Shown: positions 16,359-26,082, counted from the stretch's first letter. The stretch is DNA of 64,000 nt from Salinimicrobium soli (GCF_048323655.1 NZ_JBLUWW010000002.1:124001-188000), one strand, 5' to 3'. The notes: generated by a model from the sequence alone, not told the origin. Program-made: numbers and translations.

Positions 16359-17554
16359 TATTCCTGAGAGCTCTCCTGTTCCGAAGCATTCTTCCTGGTG
16401 GTTCTAAGCGGGAGGCCATCTGCGACGGTGCTGAGATTGGTGGTCACAACTTTATCCCCGTCTTCCAGGCCATCTGTTATGTATGCAAATTCAGCATCAT
16501 TCAAAAGGATCTCTACTTCTCTTATTTTTAATTCTCCATCCTGCATTACCCACACCCGGTCGTTATTCCGGATATGGTCACGGCTCAATCTGATCACTCC
16601 CGGGATCGTTTTTCCCAACAATCTGGCTTCGACAAAAGAGCCTATCATCAATTCGGGTTTTTCTTTATTCGCTGCTTCTTGGCCAAGCGGGTCCGGAACA
16701 TTCACCAGTACCTTGGCCAACCGGGTTTCATCTTCAAGAGCGCCTACCTGTTTATCTAAAGATCCTGTTCTGAAGGTGTTTTCCGGCCAGGCGGTTGTAT
16801 TCCGAACTTTTACTTCGGAACCTTTTTCACGGGCCGCCTCTGTAAATTGCAGGTATTGCAGTTTAGAAACCGGAATATTCAGGATGACCCAATAATGGTC
16901 GCTGCCCACGAGGCGGCCGAGGTTGTCTCCCGGCGCCACCTGCGAACCCACCGTTACATTCTGACTTAGAATATGAGCATCAAAAGGCGCCCTTATAGTA
17001 GTTCTGGCCAGATCGAGCTGAGCCTGATCCACTGCTGCCTGTGCAGCATTGATGGTCGCTCTCACCGAATTGAGTTGAGGTTTTCTAAGTACCAATGATT
17101 TCTGTTGGGCAGAAAGGGAATCTCCTCCAATCAGTGCGAGGTCTTTTTCCGCGACCTCCTGTCGGCCCATTTCTACTTCCAAATTCGTGCGGGCCTGTTC
17201 CAGATCACTTTTCCGAAGCTCCAGCACATTGCGGTAGTCAGAAGGATCTATCTGTAGTAGGACAGCTCCCTTTTTAACAAAACCACCCGGAGTGAATTCA
17301 GGGGAGCGTCTAACTACTTCGCCACCCACCAACGGGCTCAAGGTAATATCCTCTACAGGAGACACAGTACCGGTAGCCACAAATTCCGGTTGATAATCGC
17401 CACGTTCCGCAGTGACCACTTCCACCAGCATAGCCATTTGTTTGGTTGCGCCTTCAGATTTTGCAGTGGGTTCTGTCATAAAAATGAGGCTGGTGACGAT
17501 GACTGCCAGTAGCAGGATTCCTAACGAGATAAGTATTATTTTCTTTGTGCTCAT
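16358..17554 (-). CDS. RND efflux periplasmic adaptor (HlyD/MFP family)
   Basis: This 398-residue membrane-fusion protein has one N-terminal transmembrane/signal segment (IILISLGILLLAVIVTSLIF). It then has barrel and lipoyl halves (VATGTVSPVEDITLSPLVGGEV ... TIRAPFDAHILSQNV) around a helical hairpin of about 100 residues. It bridges the permease and the outer-membrane factor. The gene starts five bases after the outer-membrane gene and overlaps the permease start. The C-terminal ESSQE tail is short and acidic. Confidence 0.94.
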   Translation of the reverse strand: MSTKKIILISLGILLLAVIVTSLIFMTEPTAKSEGATKQMAMLVEVVTAERGDYQPEFVATGTVSPVEDITLSPLVGGEVVRRSPEFTPGGFVKKGAVLLQIDPSDYRNVLELRKSDLEQARTNLEVEMGRQEVAEKDLALIGGDSLSAQQKSLVLRKPQLNSVRATINAAQAAVDQAQLDLARTTIRAPFDAHILSQNVTVGSQVAPGDNLGRLVGSDHYWVILNIPVSKLQYLQFTEAAREKGSEVKVRNTTAWPENTFRTGSLDKQVGALEDETRLAKVLVNVPDPLGQEAANKEKPELMIGSFVEARLLGKTIPGVIRLSRDHIRNNDRVWVMQDGELKIREVEILLNDAEFAYITDGLEDGDKVVTTNLSTVADGLPLRTTRKNASEQESSQE

Positions 17555-17559
17555 ATAGA

Positions 17560-18954
17560 TTATGGTAAAGTAGCTGTTCGTTCAGTTTCAAATCCACCTG
17601 CCAGCGCCCGGTAAAGTTCAATTCGTGTTTCCAACAGTACCTGTTGCGCCTCCAGCAGGTCTCTCTGCAGTTGCTGCTCGCGGTCAAGCGACAGCAGAAC
17701 ATCGAGATAATTACTAATTCCGTTGAGGAACTCGATCCTTAACTGCCCATTCGTTTTCTGTGCCAGTTCCAGTTGTCGTTGCAGGATCTGGATGCGCTCC
17801 TGTTGTTTCAGTTCCCTTATCAATGCGTCCTCCACTTCCCTGAAAGCCGTCAATACGACCTGGCCGTATTCAAAAAGCCGCTGATTTTTCACAGCTTCGG
17901 TGCGCTCCACTTCTGCATTAAGCCTGCCGCCGTAGAACAGGGGAGCCACAATATTGCCGGCAAGGGTATAGGCCCAGTCTTTGAAAAGGTTGTTATAATC
18001 ATTGGACCGCATTTGACCTGACAGGTTTAATGACAGCCTCGGAAATTTAGCCCGTATGGCGGCTGCCATTTCCCGATCTGCAGCCATAACAAGGGCATAA
18101 GCTTGTTGTACATCGGGTCTCCTGCGGATCAATTCCAGCGGAAGCCCGGTGGCCGGTAGCGGCGGTAATTGCGGGAGACTGTCTGTTGGGAACTCAGGTT
18201 GATTTTGCGGAGGTATTCCTAACAGGACAGAAAGTTCATTCTGTAAAAGAGCTAATTCAGTTTCATAAAAAACCTTTTGGTTGCGGGTGCTTTCCAGTAA
18301 CTGCTCCTGTCTTAAAATATCTACGGCCCTTATTTGCCCACTGCTGAAACGGTTCCTTATGAGCCGCATTATCTTTTGGTTAGTCTGCAGCTGCTGTTCG
18401 GCAAGTTCGAGTTGTTTGTGAGTTGTGACCAATTGAAACCAGCTGATCCCTGTCTCTGCGGAAAGGGTCATGGCTGCTGACTGGTAATCCAAAAATGCCG
18501 CTTCGCTTCTGAATTTTTCAGCCTGTACGCCGGAAGCGATCCGTCCCCAAAGGTCCAGTTCGTAGGCGGCTGATACTCCCATTTGTAAATTTTCCCCACC
18601 GGCAAAATCCGGTTCCGGCCTGCTGATGGCGGAATAGGCAGTAGCCTCCACTTCCGGCCAAAGAAAGGATCGTCTGCTTTTCAGAACGGCCAAAGCTGCC
18701 TTATACTGTTCCCAGTCTCCCGCCAGGCTTAGGTTGTTTTGCAGTGCTTCCTCAATTACTTCACTCAGCACCGGATCTTCAAAAGCTGTCCACCATTTTT
18801 CCGGAGCCATTACTTCCCCGCTATTGGAAAAAGCTTCAGGATCTTCTATAGGAGGTGCTGCTTCCTGAAGTTTAGGGGAGCAGGAGGAAAGCAGAAAAAC
18901 TGATAAAAGGAGTGGGAGAAGGCATTGCGAAAAATGCCTTTTTTGGAAAGTAAT
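17560..18954 (-). CDS. RND outer-membrane efflux lipoprotein (NodT/TolC family), no canonical start codon
   Basis: The body is a typical outer-membrane factor with two repeated TolC-like halves (MGVSAAYELDLWG, RRPDVQQAYALV, FYGGRLNAEVERTEAV). The first in-frame ATG (18810) lies after the mature N-terminus. Upstream in frame are a hydrophobic signal (LLPLLLSVFLLSSC) and a lipobox Cys at 18882-18880. Back to the in-frame stop there is no ATG, GTG or TTG. The best candidate is ATT at 18954 (then TFQKRHF). Coordinates assume this start. The product would be 464 residues, normal for NodT lipoproteins. First gene of the efflux operon. Confidence 0.8.
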   Translation of the reverse strand: MTFQKRHFSQCLLPLLLSVFLLSSCSPKLQEAAPPIEDPEAFSNSGEVMAPEKWWTAFEDPVLSEVIEEALQNNLSLAGDWEQYKAALAVLKSRRSFLWPEVEATAYSAISRPEPDFAGGENLQMGVSAAYELDLWGRIASGVQAEKFRSEAAFLDYQSAAMTLSAETGISWFQLVTTHKQLELAEQQLQTNQKIMRLIRNRFSSGQIRAVDILRQEQLLESTRNQKVFYETELALLQNELSVLLGIPPQNQPEFPTDSLPQLPPLPATGLPLELIRRRPDVQQAYALVMAADREMAAAIRAKFPRLSLNLSGQMRSNDYNNLFKDWAYTLAGNIVAPLFYGGRLNAEVERTEAVKNQRLFEYGQVVLTAFREVEDALIRELKQQERIQILQRQLELAQKTNGQLRIEFLNGISNYLDVLLSLDREQQLQRDLLEAQQVLLETRIELYRALAGGFETERTATLP

Positions 18955-19048
18955 TTTATTCCGAAGGTTTATTTGAGGAAGCTGTTCTATAGCGTACCAA
19001 TTTTAGGTTACAATCGAATTTTACTAACAGTTTCATTATCAATGATTC

Positions 19049-19077
19049 TAAAGTTACTGTTTTTTTAGAAGTTGCAA
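19049..19077 (-). promoter_or_regulatory. Possible promoter of the efflux operon
   Basis: TTG at 19077-19075 and TAACTTTA at 19056-19049 with an 18-base spacer approximate the Bacteroidota TTG/TAnnTTTG pair (last base differs). It is about 95 bases upstream of the proposed ATT start. Confidence 0.35.
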
Positions 19078-19119
19078 AGCAAAGCCTGTCAGCTTCCTCT
19101 ATGACATAAATGGCAAAAT

Positions 19120-20919
19120 TTATAAACCGGGAATTTTTCCGGTGCCGGAGTCTTTTTTCATCACAGAGCCTTTCGGGGGATAATCTCCTGTATCCTTAAG
19201 CTTTTCAATCTCTTCGGGATCGAATTTCGGCAATTGCATTTCGTGGTTCTCGCGCCATTTTTTGACAGTTTCTTCGGCAGTGCGGGATTTTTCTTTAGAT
19301 AAGCCCTGGTCTTTTGCGAAGTATAAAGTTTGAGAAGGAAATGCGAAACCGGTACCGCTTTCCCCTACCACATCCATCATCTTAAGCAACAGGTCTTCCT
19401 TAACTTCCAGGTAATCGTCAAAGGTTGCAACATTGATATAGGCAAAAACATCGATCTTGAGGGAATCTGATCCCAATTCTATGAATCGTACCCGGGCCGG
19501 ATCCGGAGAAACCAGTGGGTGAGCGTACAGAAGTTTCCGTAGCTCAACAAGCAGGTACCTGATTTGATCTGGAGTGGTCTCGTAACGCAGTCCCAGCACC
19601 GGATGAAACCAAAACCTGTCCCTGAATGCAAAATTCTCGATCTTGCTGGAAGAAAACTCCCCGTTTGGAACTGTAATAAGGGTGCGGTCAAGTGTACGGA
19701 TCCTTGTTGAACGCATCCCGATCTTTTCAACCGTTCCCATGGTGTCACCCACGCGACAAAAATCTCCTACTCTTATTGGTTGATCGGTGATCAGGGTAAC
19801 ACTTCCAACAAAATTCTCTATTGTTTTTTGAGCACCCAGGGCCAGGGCTAAACCACCAATTCCCAGGGCGGCGAGTCCGGTTGTCACATCAACACCCAGA
19901 GCTCCCAGCACGGCGATGATCCCTAACACCACTATTGCTATCCTGGCTGCTCTTCGCAGAAAGAGTACTACCGAAACCCCGGAGACACTTCCCCTGTTGA
20001 TCATGCGTTGCTTGCTGTAGGCCCCAATAAATTCCGCCAGTTTCCATAACAGGATAAGAAATGCCACCCAGGCAATGATGACAGTTATGCCGCTGAATTT
20101 TTGTCGTACGATGATTGAAATGCCCAGGTCCTGAGAAAAGACCACGAAAAGCCAGACCGCCAGGTATAATTTCAGGGGAAGGGCGAAGGCTTTTAAGACG
20201 CCCGAAACTGTTTCTGTCCTTGCCTTTCTCCACATTAAAGGAATAAGGTGCACCAGCAAAGAAATGATACTCCAGGCGATGAGATAACAAAGTGCTGCAA
20301 GCAGGATTGTGGCCAGCCATTGGCCTGCCGGAACGCCACCCCATTGACGACCCTGAAGGAATTCAGGAAGAATTCGGTCGATTGGAGTGATTATTTCAAC
20401 GGTGGAAATCGTAGCAATTTTCTCCAGAGATTCCGAAGCAATGAGCCAGATTGGTCCGGCATCCGGTCCTTTCGTCTCCTCAATATAGATCTGTATATTT
20501 TCTCCATCTACGGTAATGGAACCTACTTTATCCAGGTTTGGAGGAAGTCCGTCGTCTTTGCGCCCGGCCGGGTCGTCACTGATCCAGGAATAGGGTAAAA
20601 TATGCCCTTTTTGGTTCAGTAGCATTTCAAGGGAACGAGCGAGATCTACACCTTCTTCTGTTCCCGAAGGCAGGTCCTTCAGGTCAAGGTATGAACTGGC
20701 CCTGGCGTAATTCTTATCGGCAACTGCCGAAATAAAACCCGCAATACTGCTTCTGGGATTGCGCCTTCCCAGGGGATCTTCGGGATACTGTACTTCAACC
20801 GACTCTTCCTGACCCGATTGCCCCGGCACCAATTGAGCCTGCAACTGGAAATTATTGAAAAGCAGTAAAAAAAAGAGTATCCAAAAATGCCCTTTTTGAA
20901 AGGTATTTCTCGAACACAT
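19120..20919 (-). CDS. MscS-family mechanosensitive channel with N-terminal periplasmic domain
   Basis: The start is placed at the ATG at 20919 because it gives a signal peptide (FWILFFLLLFNNFQLQAQ); the frame continues upstream through the met-operon terminator, which is not coding. The 599-residue product has a periplasmic domain of about 180 residues, about five membrane helices, and the MscS pore/beta region (GLAALGIGGLALALGAQKTIENFVGSVTLI then DFCRVGDTMGTVEKIGMRSTRIRTLD). It opens under hypo-osmotic membrane tension to release solutes. A C-terminal soluble tail is Lys-rich. Confidence 0.92.
   Translation of the reverse strand: MCSRNTFQKGHFWILFFLLLFNNFQLQAQLVPGQSGQEESVEVQYPEDPLGRRNPRSSIAGFISAVADKNYARASSYLDLKDLPSGTEEGVDLARSLEMLLNQKGHILPYSWISDDPAGRKDDGLPPNLDKVGSITVDGENIQIYIEETKGPDAGPIWLIASESLEKIATISTVEIITPIDRILPEFLQGRQWGGVPAGQWLATILLAALCYLIAWSIISLLVHLIPLMWRKARTETVSGVLKAFALPLKLYLAVWLFVVFSQDLGISIIVRQKFSGITVIIAWVAFLILLWKLAEFIGAYSKQRMINRGSVSGVSVVLFLRRAARIAIVVLGIIAVLGALGVDVTTGLAALGIGGLALALGAQKTIENFVGSVTLITDQPIRVGDFCRVGDTMGTVEKIGMRSTRIRTLDRTLITVPNGEFSSSKIENFAFRDRFWFHPVLGLRYETTPDQIRYLLVELRKLLYAHPLVSPDPARVRFIELGSDSLKIDVFAYINVATFDDYLEVKEDLLLKMMDVVGESGTGFAFPSQTLYFAKDQGLSKEKSRTAEETVKKWRENHEMQLPKFDPEEIEKLKDTGDYPPKGSVMKKDSGTGKIPGL
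20882..20898. repeat. Palindrome CAAAAATGCCCTTTTTG within the MscS signal-peptide codons
   Basis: A variant of the same family. It encodes part of the TFQKGHF segment of the MscS N-terminus. A diverged copy at 18928-18946 encodes TFQKRHF at the N-terminus of the NodT lipoprotein. Confidence 0.5.
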
Positions 20920-21040
20920 ATCGAAAGATTTAAAGTGTAATGGTTTAGAAGAATATGCCGGGAGGGGAGTTCCGCTATGTTTCATTTTTAATGAATTTGG
21001 ACCCGCAGGAGCCACTTTCCTGCTGTTTCTCCTAAAGATA

Positions 21041-21069
21041 AAAAAAATGGACCAAGGCATGGTCCATTT
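21041..21069 (-). terminator. Terminator of the met operon
   Basis: The arms AAATGGACCA/TGGTCCATTT (21045-21054 with 21060-21069) and a 5-base loop are followed on the minus strand by a U tract of at least seven. It lies 17 bases after the metF stop. Confidence 0.9.
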
Positions 21070-21085
21070 AAGAAAAGCATAAGAG

Positions 21086-22042
21086 TTAGAAAACAGCCGC
21101 TGCGATCTCTCTTATGTTGGAACTCCTTCCCATGGAATAATAGTGAAGCACCGGAACACCGGCTGCAATCAATTCCTTACTCTGTTCGATACACCATTCC
21201 ACTCCAACTTCCCTTACCTGCTCATTATTCCTGCATTTTTCGACCTCCCGGGTAAGATCATCGGGGAGGTCCACATGGAAACGATGAGGGATCATCGTTA
21301 GCTGATTTTTGGTAGCAATAGGTTTTAGGCCGGGAATGATTGGCACTTTTATTCCCTTTTCCCTGCACTTCTCTACGAATTCGAAGAAGCGGGAATTATT
21401 GAAGAACATTTGGGTAACAACATATTCTGCTCCGGCATTTACTTTTTCTCTTAGTCGTTCAATGTCTTTGTCGAGGCTGGGTGCCTCCATATGTTTTTCA
21501 GGATAACCGGCGACCCCGACGCAAAAGTCGGTTTGATGATTATTTTCCAGAAGTTCTTCCTGAAACTTCCCTTTATTGAGGTCGTTGATCTGCCTCACCA
21601 GGCCTTCGGCGTAACAATGTCCTTTTGGATCGGGTTTGAAATAAGTTTCACTTTTGACCGCGTCACCGCGCAAGGCCATGACATTTTTAATTCCGAGGAA
21701 GTCGAGATCGATCAGGAAATTTTCAGTGTCTTCTTTGGAAAATCCGCCACAAAGAATGTGGGGCACGGCATCCACTCCGTATTTACTTTGAATGGCCGCA
21801 CAAATTCCCACGGTTCCGGGTCGCTTGCGCACTATCCTTTTTTCGAGCAGTCCGTTCTCCTGTTCAATATATACATATTCCTCGCGGTGGTAGGTCACAT
21901 CGATAAACGGCGGTTTAAATTCCATCAGGGGATCGATCCCGTCGTAAATGGATTGAATATGCTGGCCTTTTAAGGGAGGCAGGATCTCGAAGGAGAAAAG
22001 TGAGCTGCCGTTAGCTTTTTCTATGTGTTGGGTGATTTTCAT
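21086..22042 (-). CDS. metF: 5,10-methylenetetrahydrofolate reductase
   Basis: This 318-residue flavoprotein makes 5-methyl-THF, the methyl donor for MetH. The start is the ATG at 22042 (MKITQHIEKANGSS). Motifs include FSFEILPPLKG with the catalytic Glu, the folate/FAD barrel (FLGIKNVMALRGDA) and VVTQMFFNN. Its ATG overlaps the metH2 stop (TAATG), so the C1 donor and acceptor enzymes are translated together. Length is typical. Confidence 0.96.
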   Translation of the reverse strand: MKITQHIEKANGSSLFSFEILPPLKGQHIQSIYDGIDPLMEFKPPFIDVTYHREEYVYIEQENGLLEKRIVRKRPGTVGICAAIQSKYGVDAVPHILCGGFSKEDTENFLIDLDFLGIKNVMALRGDAVKSETYFKPDPKGHCYAEGLVRQINDLNKGKFQEELLENNHQTDFCVGVAGYPEKHMEAPSLDKDIERLREKVNAGAEYVVTQMFFNNSRFFEFVEKCREKGIKVPIIPGLKPIATKNQLTMIPHRFHVDLPDDLTREVEKCRNNEQVREVGVEWCIEQSKELIAAGVPVLHYYSMGRSSNIREIAAAVF

Positions 22043-24777
22043 TAATCTGCAATATTTGGTCTTAACCACTTTTCGGCCTCTTCAAAAGAGATTTCTTTTC
22101 GACGCGCAAAATCCTGTACCTGGTCTTCCTTTATTTTTCCGACTCCAAAATAACGAGCCTCGGGATGGGAGAAGTAATATCCGCTAACACTGGCTGCCGG
22201 CCACATGGCCAGGCTTTCGGTGAGTTTTACGCCAATATTCTCCTCCACCTTCAAGAGCTCCCAGATGGTTTTCTTTTCAAGGTGATCTGGACAAGCAGGA
22301 TAACCGGGCGCAGGGCGAATTCCTTTGTAATGTTCTTTTATAAGCTCTTCGTTACTCAGGTTTTCTTCTAAAGCATAGCCCCAGTAATCCTTTCTCACCC
22401 GCTCGTGCAGGTATTCTGCGAAAGCTTCGGCAAGTCGGTCGGCCAGCGCCTTGATCATGATCGAGTTGTAATCATCATGCTTCGTCTCAAATTTCTTTGC
22501 GAGCTCTTCTGTTCCGAAGCCGGTACTCACGCAAAAAAGTCCGAGGTGATCCTGCCGACCGGATTCTTTCGGAGCTATAAAATCGGCCAGGGCAAAGTTG
22601 GGTTTGCCTTCATGTTTTTTCAATTGCTGCCGTAGGGTTCTTAAAATGCTCTTTTTTTCTCTGGAAGTTTCCGAAGAGACTAGTTCAATATCGTCATCAT
22701 TTATGCTGTTTGCCGGAAAAATTCCGAAGACAGCTTTGGCCTGAAGCAATTTTTCTTCCACAACTTTTTCAAGAAGTTCCTGAGCATCGTGGAAAAGTGC
22801 AGAGGCCTGTGTTCCGACTTTCTCATTCTGAAGAATTTCGGGAAACCTGCCATGCAGATCCCAGCTTCTGAAAAATGGCGTCCAGTCGATATATTTTTCA
22901 AGCTTTTTGAGATCCAGATCTTCAATAATCTGTATTCCCGTTTTATTCGGCGGGATTAATAAGGAATTCTCCCAATCAATTATGAACTTGTTCTTGCGGG
23001 CCTCTTCAATAGAGAGGTAAGATTTTCTGGTGCTACGCTTCAAAAAGTTTTTTCTGAAATGGTCGTATTCGGTCTTCAGGTCAGCCTTGAATTTACTCGC
23101 CGATTTCTCCTTGAGCAGATCTCCTACCACCGTGACGGCCCGGGAAGCATCATGTATGTGCACTACAGCATGCTGGTATTGCGGATCGATCTTCACGGCA
23201 GTATGTGCCTTGGATGTAGTGGCGCCACCAATAAGTAGCGGAACGCTGAATTGCTGTCGTTCCATTTCCTTGGCAAGGAATACCATTTCATCAAGCGAGG
23301 GAGTAATAAGTCCGCTCAATCCTATGGCATCCACATTTTCGGCTTTGGCAGTTTCAATGATCTTTTGGGGAGGCACCATTACCCCCAGATCAATGATCTC
23401 ATAATTATTGCAGGCCAATACTACGCTCACGATATTTTTACCAATATCATGTACGTCGCCTTTGACCGTAGCGAGCAGGATCTTTCCAGCGTTTTCCCTG
23501 GACCTTCCGGAAGGATTGGCCAGTTTTTCTTCCTCAATATAGGGCAGGAGATAGGCTACTGCTTTCTTCATCACCCTTGCCGATTTTACCACCTGGGGCA
23601 GGAACATTTTTCCGCTGCCAAACAGATCGCCCACCACATTCATTCCGGTCATGAGAGGCCCTTCGATGACCTCCAGAGGTTTTTCTGCCTGCCGGCGCGC
23701 CTCTTCCACATCCTGCTCAATAAATGCATCTATTCCTTTAACCAGTGCATGGGTAATGCGTTCCTGTAAAGGTTTATCTCTCCATGAAAGGTCCGTTTTT
23801 TGCACTTTTTGAGTACCCGTTACAGTTTCGGCGAAATGCAGGAGTCGTTCGGTAGCATCTTCCCTACGGTTCAGGATTACGTCCTCAACATGCTCCAGCA
23901 GCTCTTGGGGGATATTGTCATATACCTCAAGCAGCGACGGATTCACTATACCCATATTCATTCCGGCCTGAATTGCGTGATACAAGAAAACAGAATGCAT
24001 GGCCTCGCGTACAGGATCGTTTCCGCGGAAGGAAAAAGAAACATTGCTCACACCGCCACTGAGGCTCACATGTGGGAGATTTTGCCTGGCCCAGCGGGTA
24101 GCTTCAATATAATCAACGGCATTGCGACGGTGTTCTTCCATGCCAGTACCCACCGGGAAAATATTGAGATCAAGAATAATATCTTCAGGAGGGAAGCCCG
24201 CTTTTTGAGTAAGCAGATCGTAAGAACGTTTTGCTATCTCAATTCTACGCTCATAATTATCTGCCTGGCCTTTCTCGTCAAAAGCCATTACCACGACGGC
24301 TGCCCCATACCTCTTTATCTTTTTTGCCTGCGACAAAAATTCTTTTTCGCCTTCTTTGAGGCTAATGGAATTTACCACGCATTTTCCCTGTACCACCTGC
24401 AGACCCGCTTCTATGATCTCCCATTTGGAACTGTCAATCATGATTGGGATGCGGGCAATATCAGGTTCGGCCACTATCAGGTTCAGGAATTTAACCATAG
24501 CTTCCTTGCCGTCGATAAGTCCGTCATCCATATTCACGTCCAGGATCTGCGCCCCACCTTCCACCTGGTCGCGCGCTACACTCAAGGCTTCCTCATATTT
24601 TTCCTCTTTTATGAGCCGAAGGAATTTTTTTGAACCGGCCACATTGGTGCGTTCCCCCACATTGATGAAGTTACTTTCAGGAGTGATCACCAGCGGCTCC
24701 AGCCCCGAAAGTTTTAAAGGACGAAAAGCGGTGTCTGCCTCAGGAATTACTTCTGCTGTTTTTGTCTGTCTGTTCAT
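22042..24777 (-). CDS. metH: Methionine synthase, pterin/B12/activation part (split MetH, second gene)
   Basis: This 911-residue protein carries the C-terminal three modules of cobalamin-dependent methionine synthase: the pterin-binding barrel (NVGERTNVAGSKKF, residues about 40-300), the B12 cap and binding domain (DVHDIGKNI with the cobalt-ligating His, about 440), and the SAM-dependent reactivation domain (RPAPGYPACPDH, near 840). The homocysteine-binding module is encoded by the preceding gene. The two frames overlap as ATGA, so this is an organised split and not a frameshift. Methyl transfer from methyl-THF to homocysteine requires both products. Confidence 0.95.
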   Translation of the reverse strand: MNRQTKTAEVIPEADTAFRPLKLSGLEPLVITPESNFINVGERTNVAGSKKFLRLIKEEKYEEALSVARDQVEGGAQILDVNMDDGLIDGKEAMVKFLNLIVAEPDIARIPIMIDSSKWEIIEAGLQVVQGKCVVNSISLKEGEKEFLSQAKKIKRYGAAVVVMAFDEKGQADNYERRIEIAKRSYDLLTQKAGFPPEDIILDLNIFPVGTGMEEHRRNAVDYIEATRWARQNLPHVSLSGGVSNVSFSFRGNDPVREAMHSVFLYHAIQAGMNMGIVNPSLLEVYDNIPQELLEHVEDVILNRREDATERLLHFAETVTGTQKVQKTDLSWRDKPLQERITHALVKGIDAFIEQDVEEARRQAEKPLEVIEGPLMTGMNVVGDLFGSGKMFLPQVVKSARVMKKAVAYLLPYIEEEKLANPSGRSRENAGKILLATVKGDVHDIGKNIVSVVLACNNYEIIDLGVMVPPQKIIETAKAENVDAIGLSGLITPSLDEMVFLAKEMERQQFSVPLLIGGATTSKAHTAVKIDPQYQHAVVHIHDASRAVTVVGDLLKEKSASKFKADLKTEYDHFRKNFLKRSTRKSYLSIEEARKNKFIIDWENSLLIPPNKTGIQIIEDLDLKKLEKYIDWTPFFRSWDLHGRFPEILQNEKVGTQASALFHDAQELLEKVVEEKLLQAKAVFGIFPANSINDDDIELVSSETSREKKSILRTLRQQLKKHEGKPNFALADFIAPKESGRQDHLGLFCVSTGFGTEELAKKFETKHDDYNSIMIKALADRLAEAFAEYLHERVRKDYWGYALEENLSNEELIKEHYKGIRPAPGYPACPDHLEKKTIWELLKVEENIGVKLTESLAMWPAASVSGYYFSHPEARYFGVGKIKEDQVQDFARRKEISFEEAEKWLRPNIAD

Positions 24778-25796
24778 ATTCCTGAAGTTTCCGGTTCAAC
24801 GAGTTTCGAAAATGGTCTTGGAGAGTAATCTTTAGCAACTTCGGCAATGGCCTTGATGTGTTCGGGAGTGGTGCCGCAACAGCCACCCAGAATATTTACG
24901 AGTCCTCTTTCCAGATATTCTTTTGTTTGTAAAGCCATCTCCCGTGGAGATTGATCGTATTCCCCGAAAGCATTTGGCAACCCGGCATTGGGATAAGCAG
25001 AGACTCCGAATTCAGATCTTTGTGCGAGCACTTCCAAATAGGGGGTGAGCTGCTTTGCGCCCAAAGCGCAGTTAAAGCCAATGCTGAGCAACGGAACGTG
25101 AGAAACGGAAATTAGAAAAGCTTCTGCAGTCTGGCCTGATAAAGTCCTTCCTGAAGCATCGGTTATGGTACCGGAGATCATTACTGGAATGTCAGAAGCG
25201 AGCTCCTCCTTTAGTTCCTCAATTGCAAAAAGAGCCGCTTTGGCATTTAGGGTGTCAAAAACAGTTTCCACGAGAAGTACGTCCACTCCTCCTTCTATAA
25301 GTGCCCTGGCTTGCTCCTTATAGGCATGGTATAATTCTGTAAAGGAAATAGCGCGAAAGCCGGGATCATTAACATCCGGAGACATGCTGGCCGTTTTATT
25401 TGTAGGGCCCATGGCACCGGCTACGAACCTTGGTCTCTGAGGATCTTCTGCAGTGACCTCATCAGCTACTTTACGTGCAATGCGGGCACTTTCGTAGTTA
25501 AGCTCATACACCAGTTCCTGCATTTGATAATCGGCCATAGCGATACGGGTAGCTGAAAAAGTGTTGGTTTCCACCATATCGGCCCCGGCCAGGAAATATT
25601 TGCGATGCACTTCGGCAATAGCCTGTGGCTGGGTGAGAGACAACAGGTCATTATTTCCTTTGACAGAAACTGGCCAGTCGGCAAAGCGACTTCCGCGAAA
25701 ATCTTCTTCAGAGAATTTGTATTCCTGTAGCATGGTGCCCATAGCACCGTCCAGGATCAGTATTTTTTGTGATAATGCTTCTTTTAGTTTTGACAT
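24774..25796 (-). CDS. Homocysteine S-methyltransferase module (split MetH, first gene)
   Basis: The 340-residue product starts at the ATG at 25796 (MSKLKEALSQ); an ATG two codons upstream is also possible. It matches the homocysteine-binding domain of MetH: LDGAMGTMLQ, the zinc Cys in GFNCALGA (about residue 240) and the zinc pair GGCCGTTPEHI near residue 305. It activates homocysteine as a zinc thiolate. It is first in metH1-metH2-metF and lies directly behind a SAM-I riboswitch. Confidence 0.94.
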   Translation of the reverse strand: MSKLKEALSQKILILDGAMGTMLQEYKFSEEDFRGSRFADWPVSVKGNNDLLSLTQPQAIAEVHRKYFLAGADMVETNTFSATRIAMADYQMQELVYELNYESARIARKVADEVTAEDPQRPRFVAGAMGPTNKTASMSPDVNDPGFRAISFTELYHAYKEQARALIEGGVDVLLVETVFDTLNAKAALFAIEELKEELASDIPVMISGTITDASGRTLSGQTAEAFLISVSHVPLLSIGFNCALGAKQLTPYLEVLAQRSEFGVSAYPNAGLPNAFGEYDQSPREMALQTKEYLERGLVNILGGCCGTTPEHIKAIAEVAKDYSPRPFSKLVEPETSGI

Positions 25797-25848
25797 AGTC
25801 ATGAGTTGATCACTATCAAAAAAGAAGCAAAGGGAAAGCATTCTTCTT

Positions 25849-25947
25849 GTTATCTATCCACGGCAGCGTGGTAGAATGTAGCACCTTCTCCAAACGGAGG
25901 GTTGCCAAGGCTTCAACGGGTCTATTCCCTCAACCTTTCTTGATAAC
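25849..25947 (-). promoter_or_regulatory. SAM-I (S-box) riboswitch controlling the met operon
   Basis: On the minus strand a closing helix GTTATC (25947-25942) / GATAAC (25854-25849) encloses the SAM-I core. The core has the AAG-AAAGGTTGAGGGA start, GACCCGTTGAAGCC, the TTGGCAACCCTCC segment and the GAAGGTGCTACATTC segment. These are the conserved blocks of the class. Downstream (about 25822-25848), a weak stem AAGAA(T)GC/GCTTCTT followed by TTTTTT could be the SAM-induced terminator. Methionine synthase and MetF would be repressed when SAM is high. Confidence 0.92.
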
Positions 25948-26082
25948 GAATATTAAAAATGTAAATGAACTGTTGGGCAAATATAAAGGCTTCTTCTTAC
26001 GATTTGCAAATTTTTATGGAAAAATAGGGAGAATGGGAAGTGGAATATGGAGAAATCATTTCGCTTATCGGTTTCTGAAAAT

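Noticed and set aside
20920..21060. 47-residue N-terminal extension of the MscS channel
   Set aside because: It would translate the met-operon terminator; the ATG at 20919 gives a proper signal peptide.
23800..24633. 277-codon plus-strand open frame over metH
   Set aside because: Opposite-strand shadow of the intact pterin-binding domain; no family features.
24774..24777. Frameshift splitting metH
   Set aside because: The junction is a clean ATGA stop-start overlap at a domain boundary, so two genuine genes are more likely.
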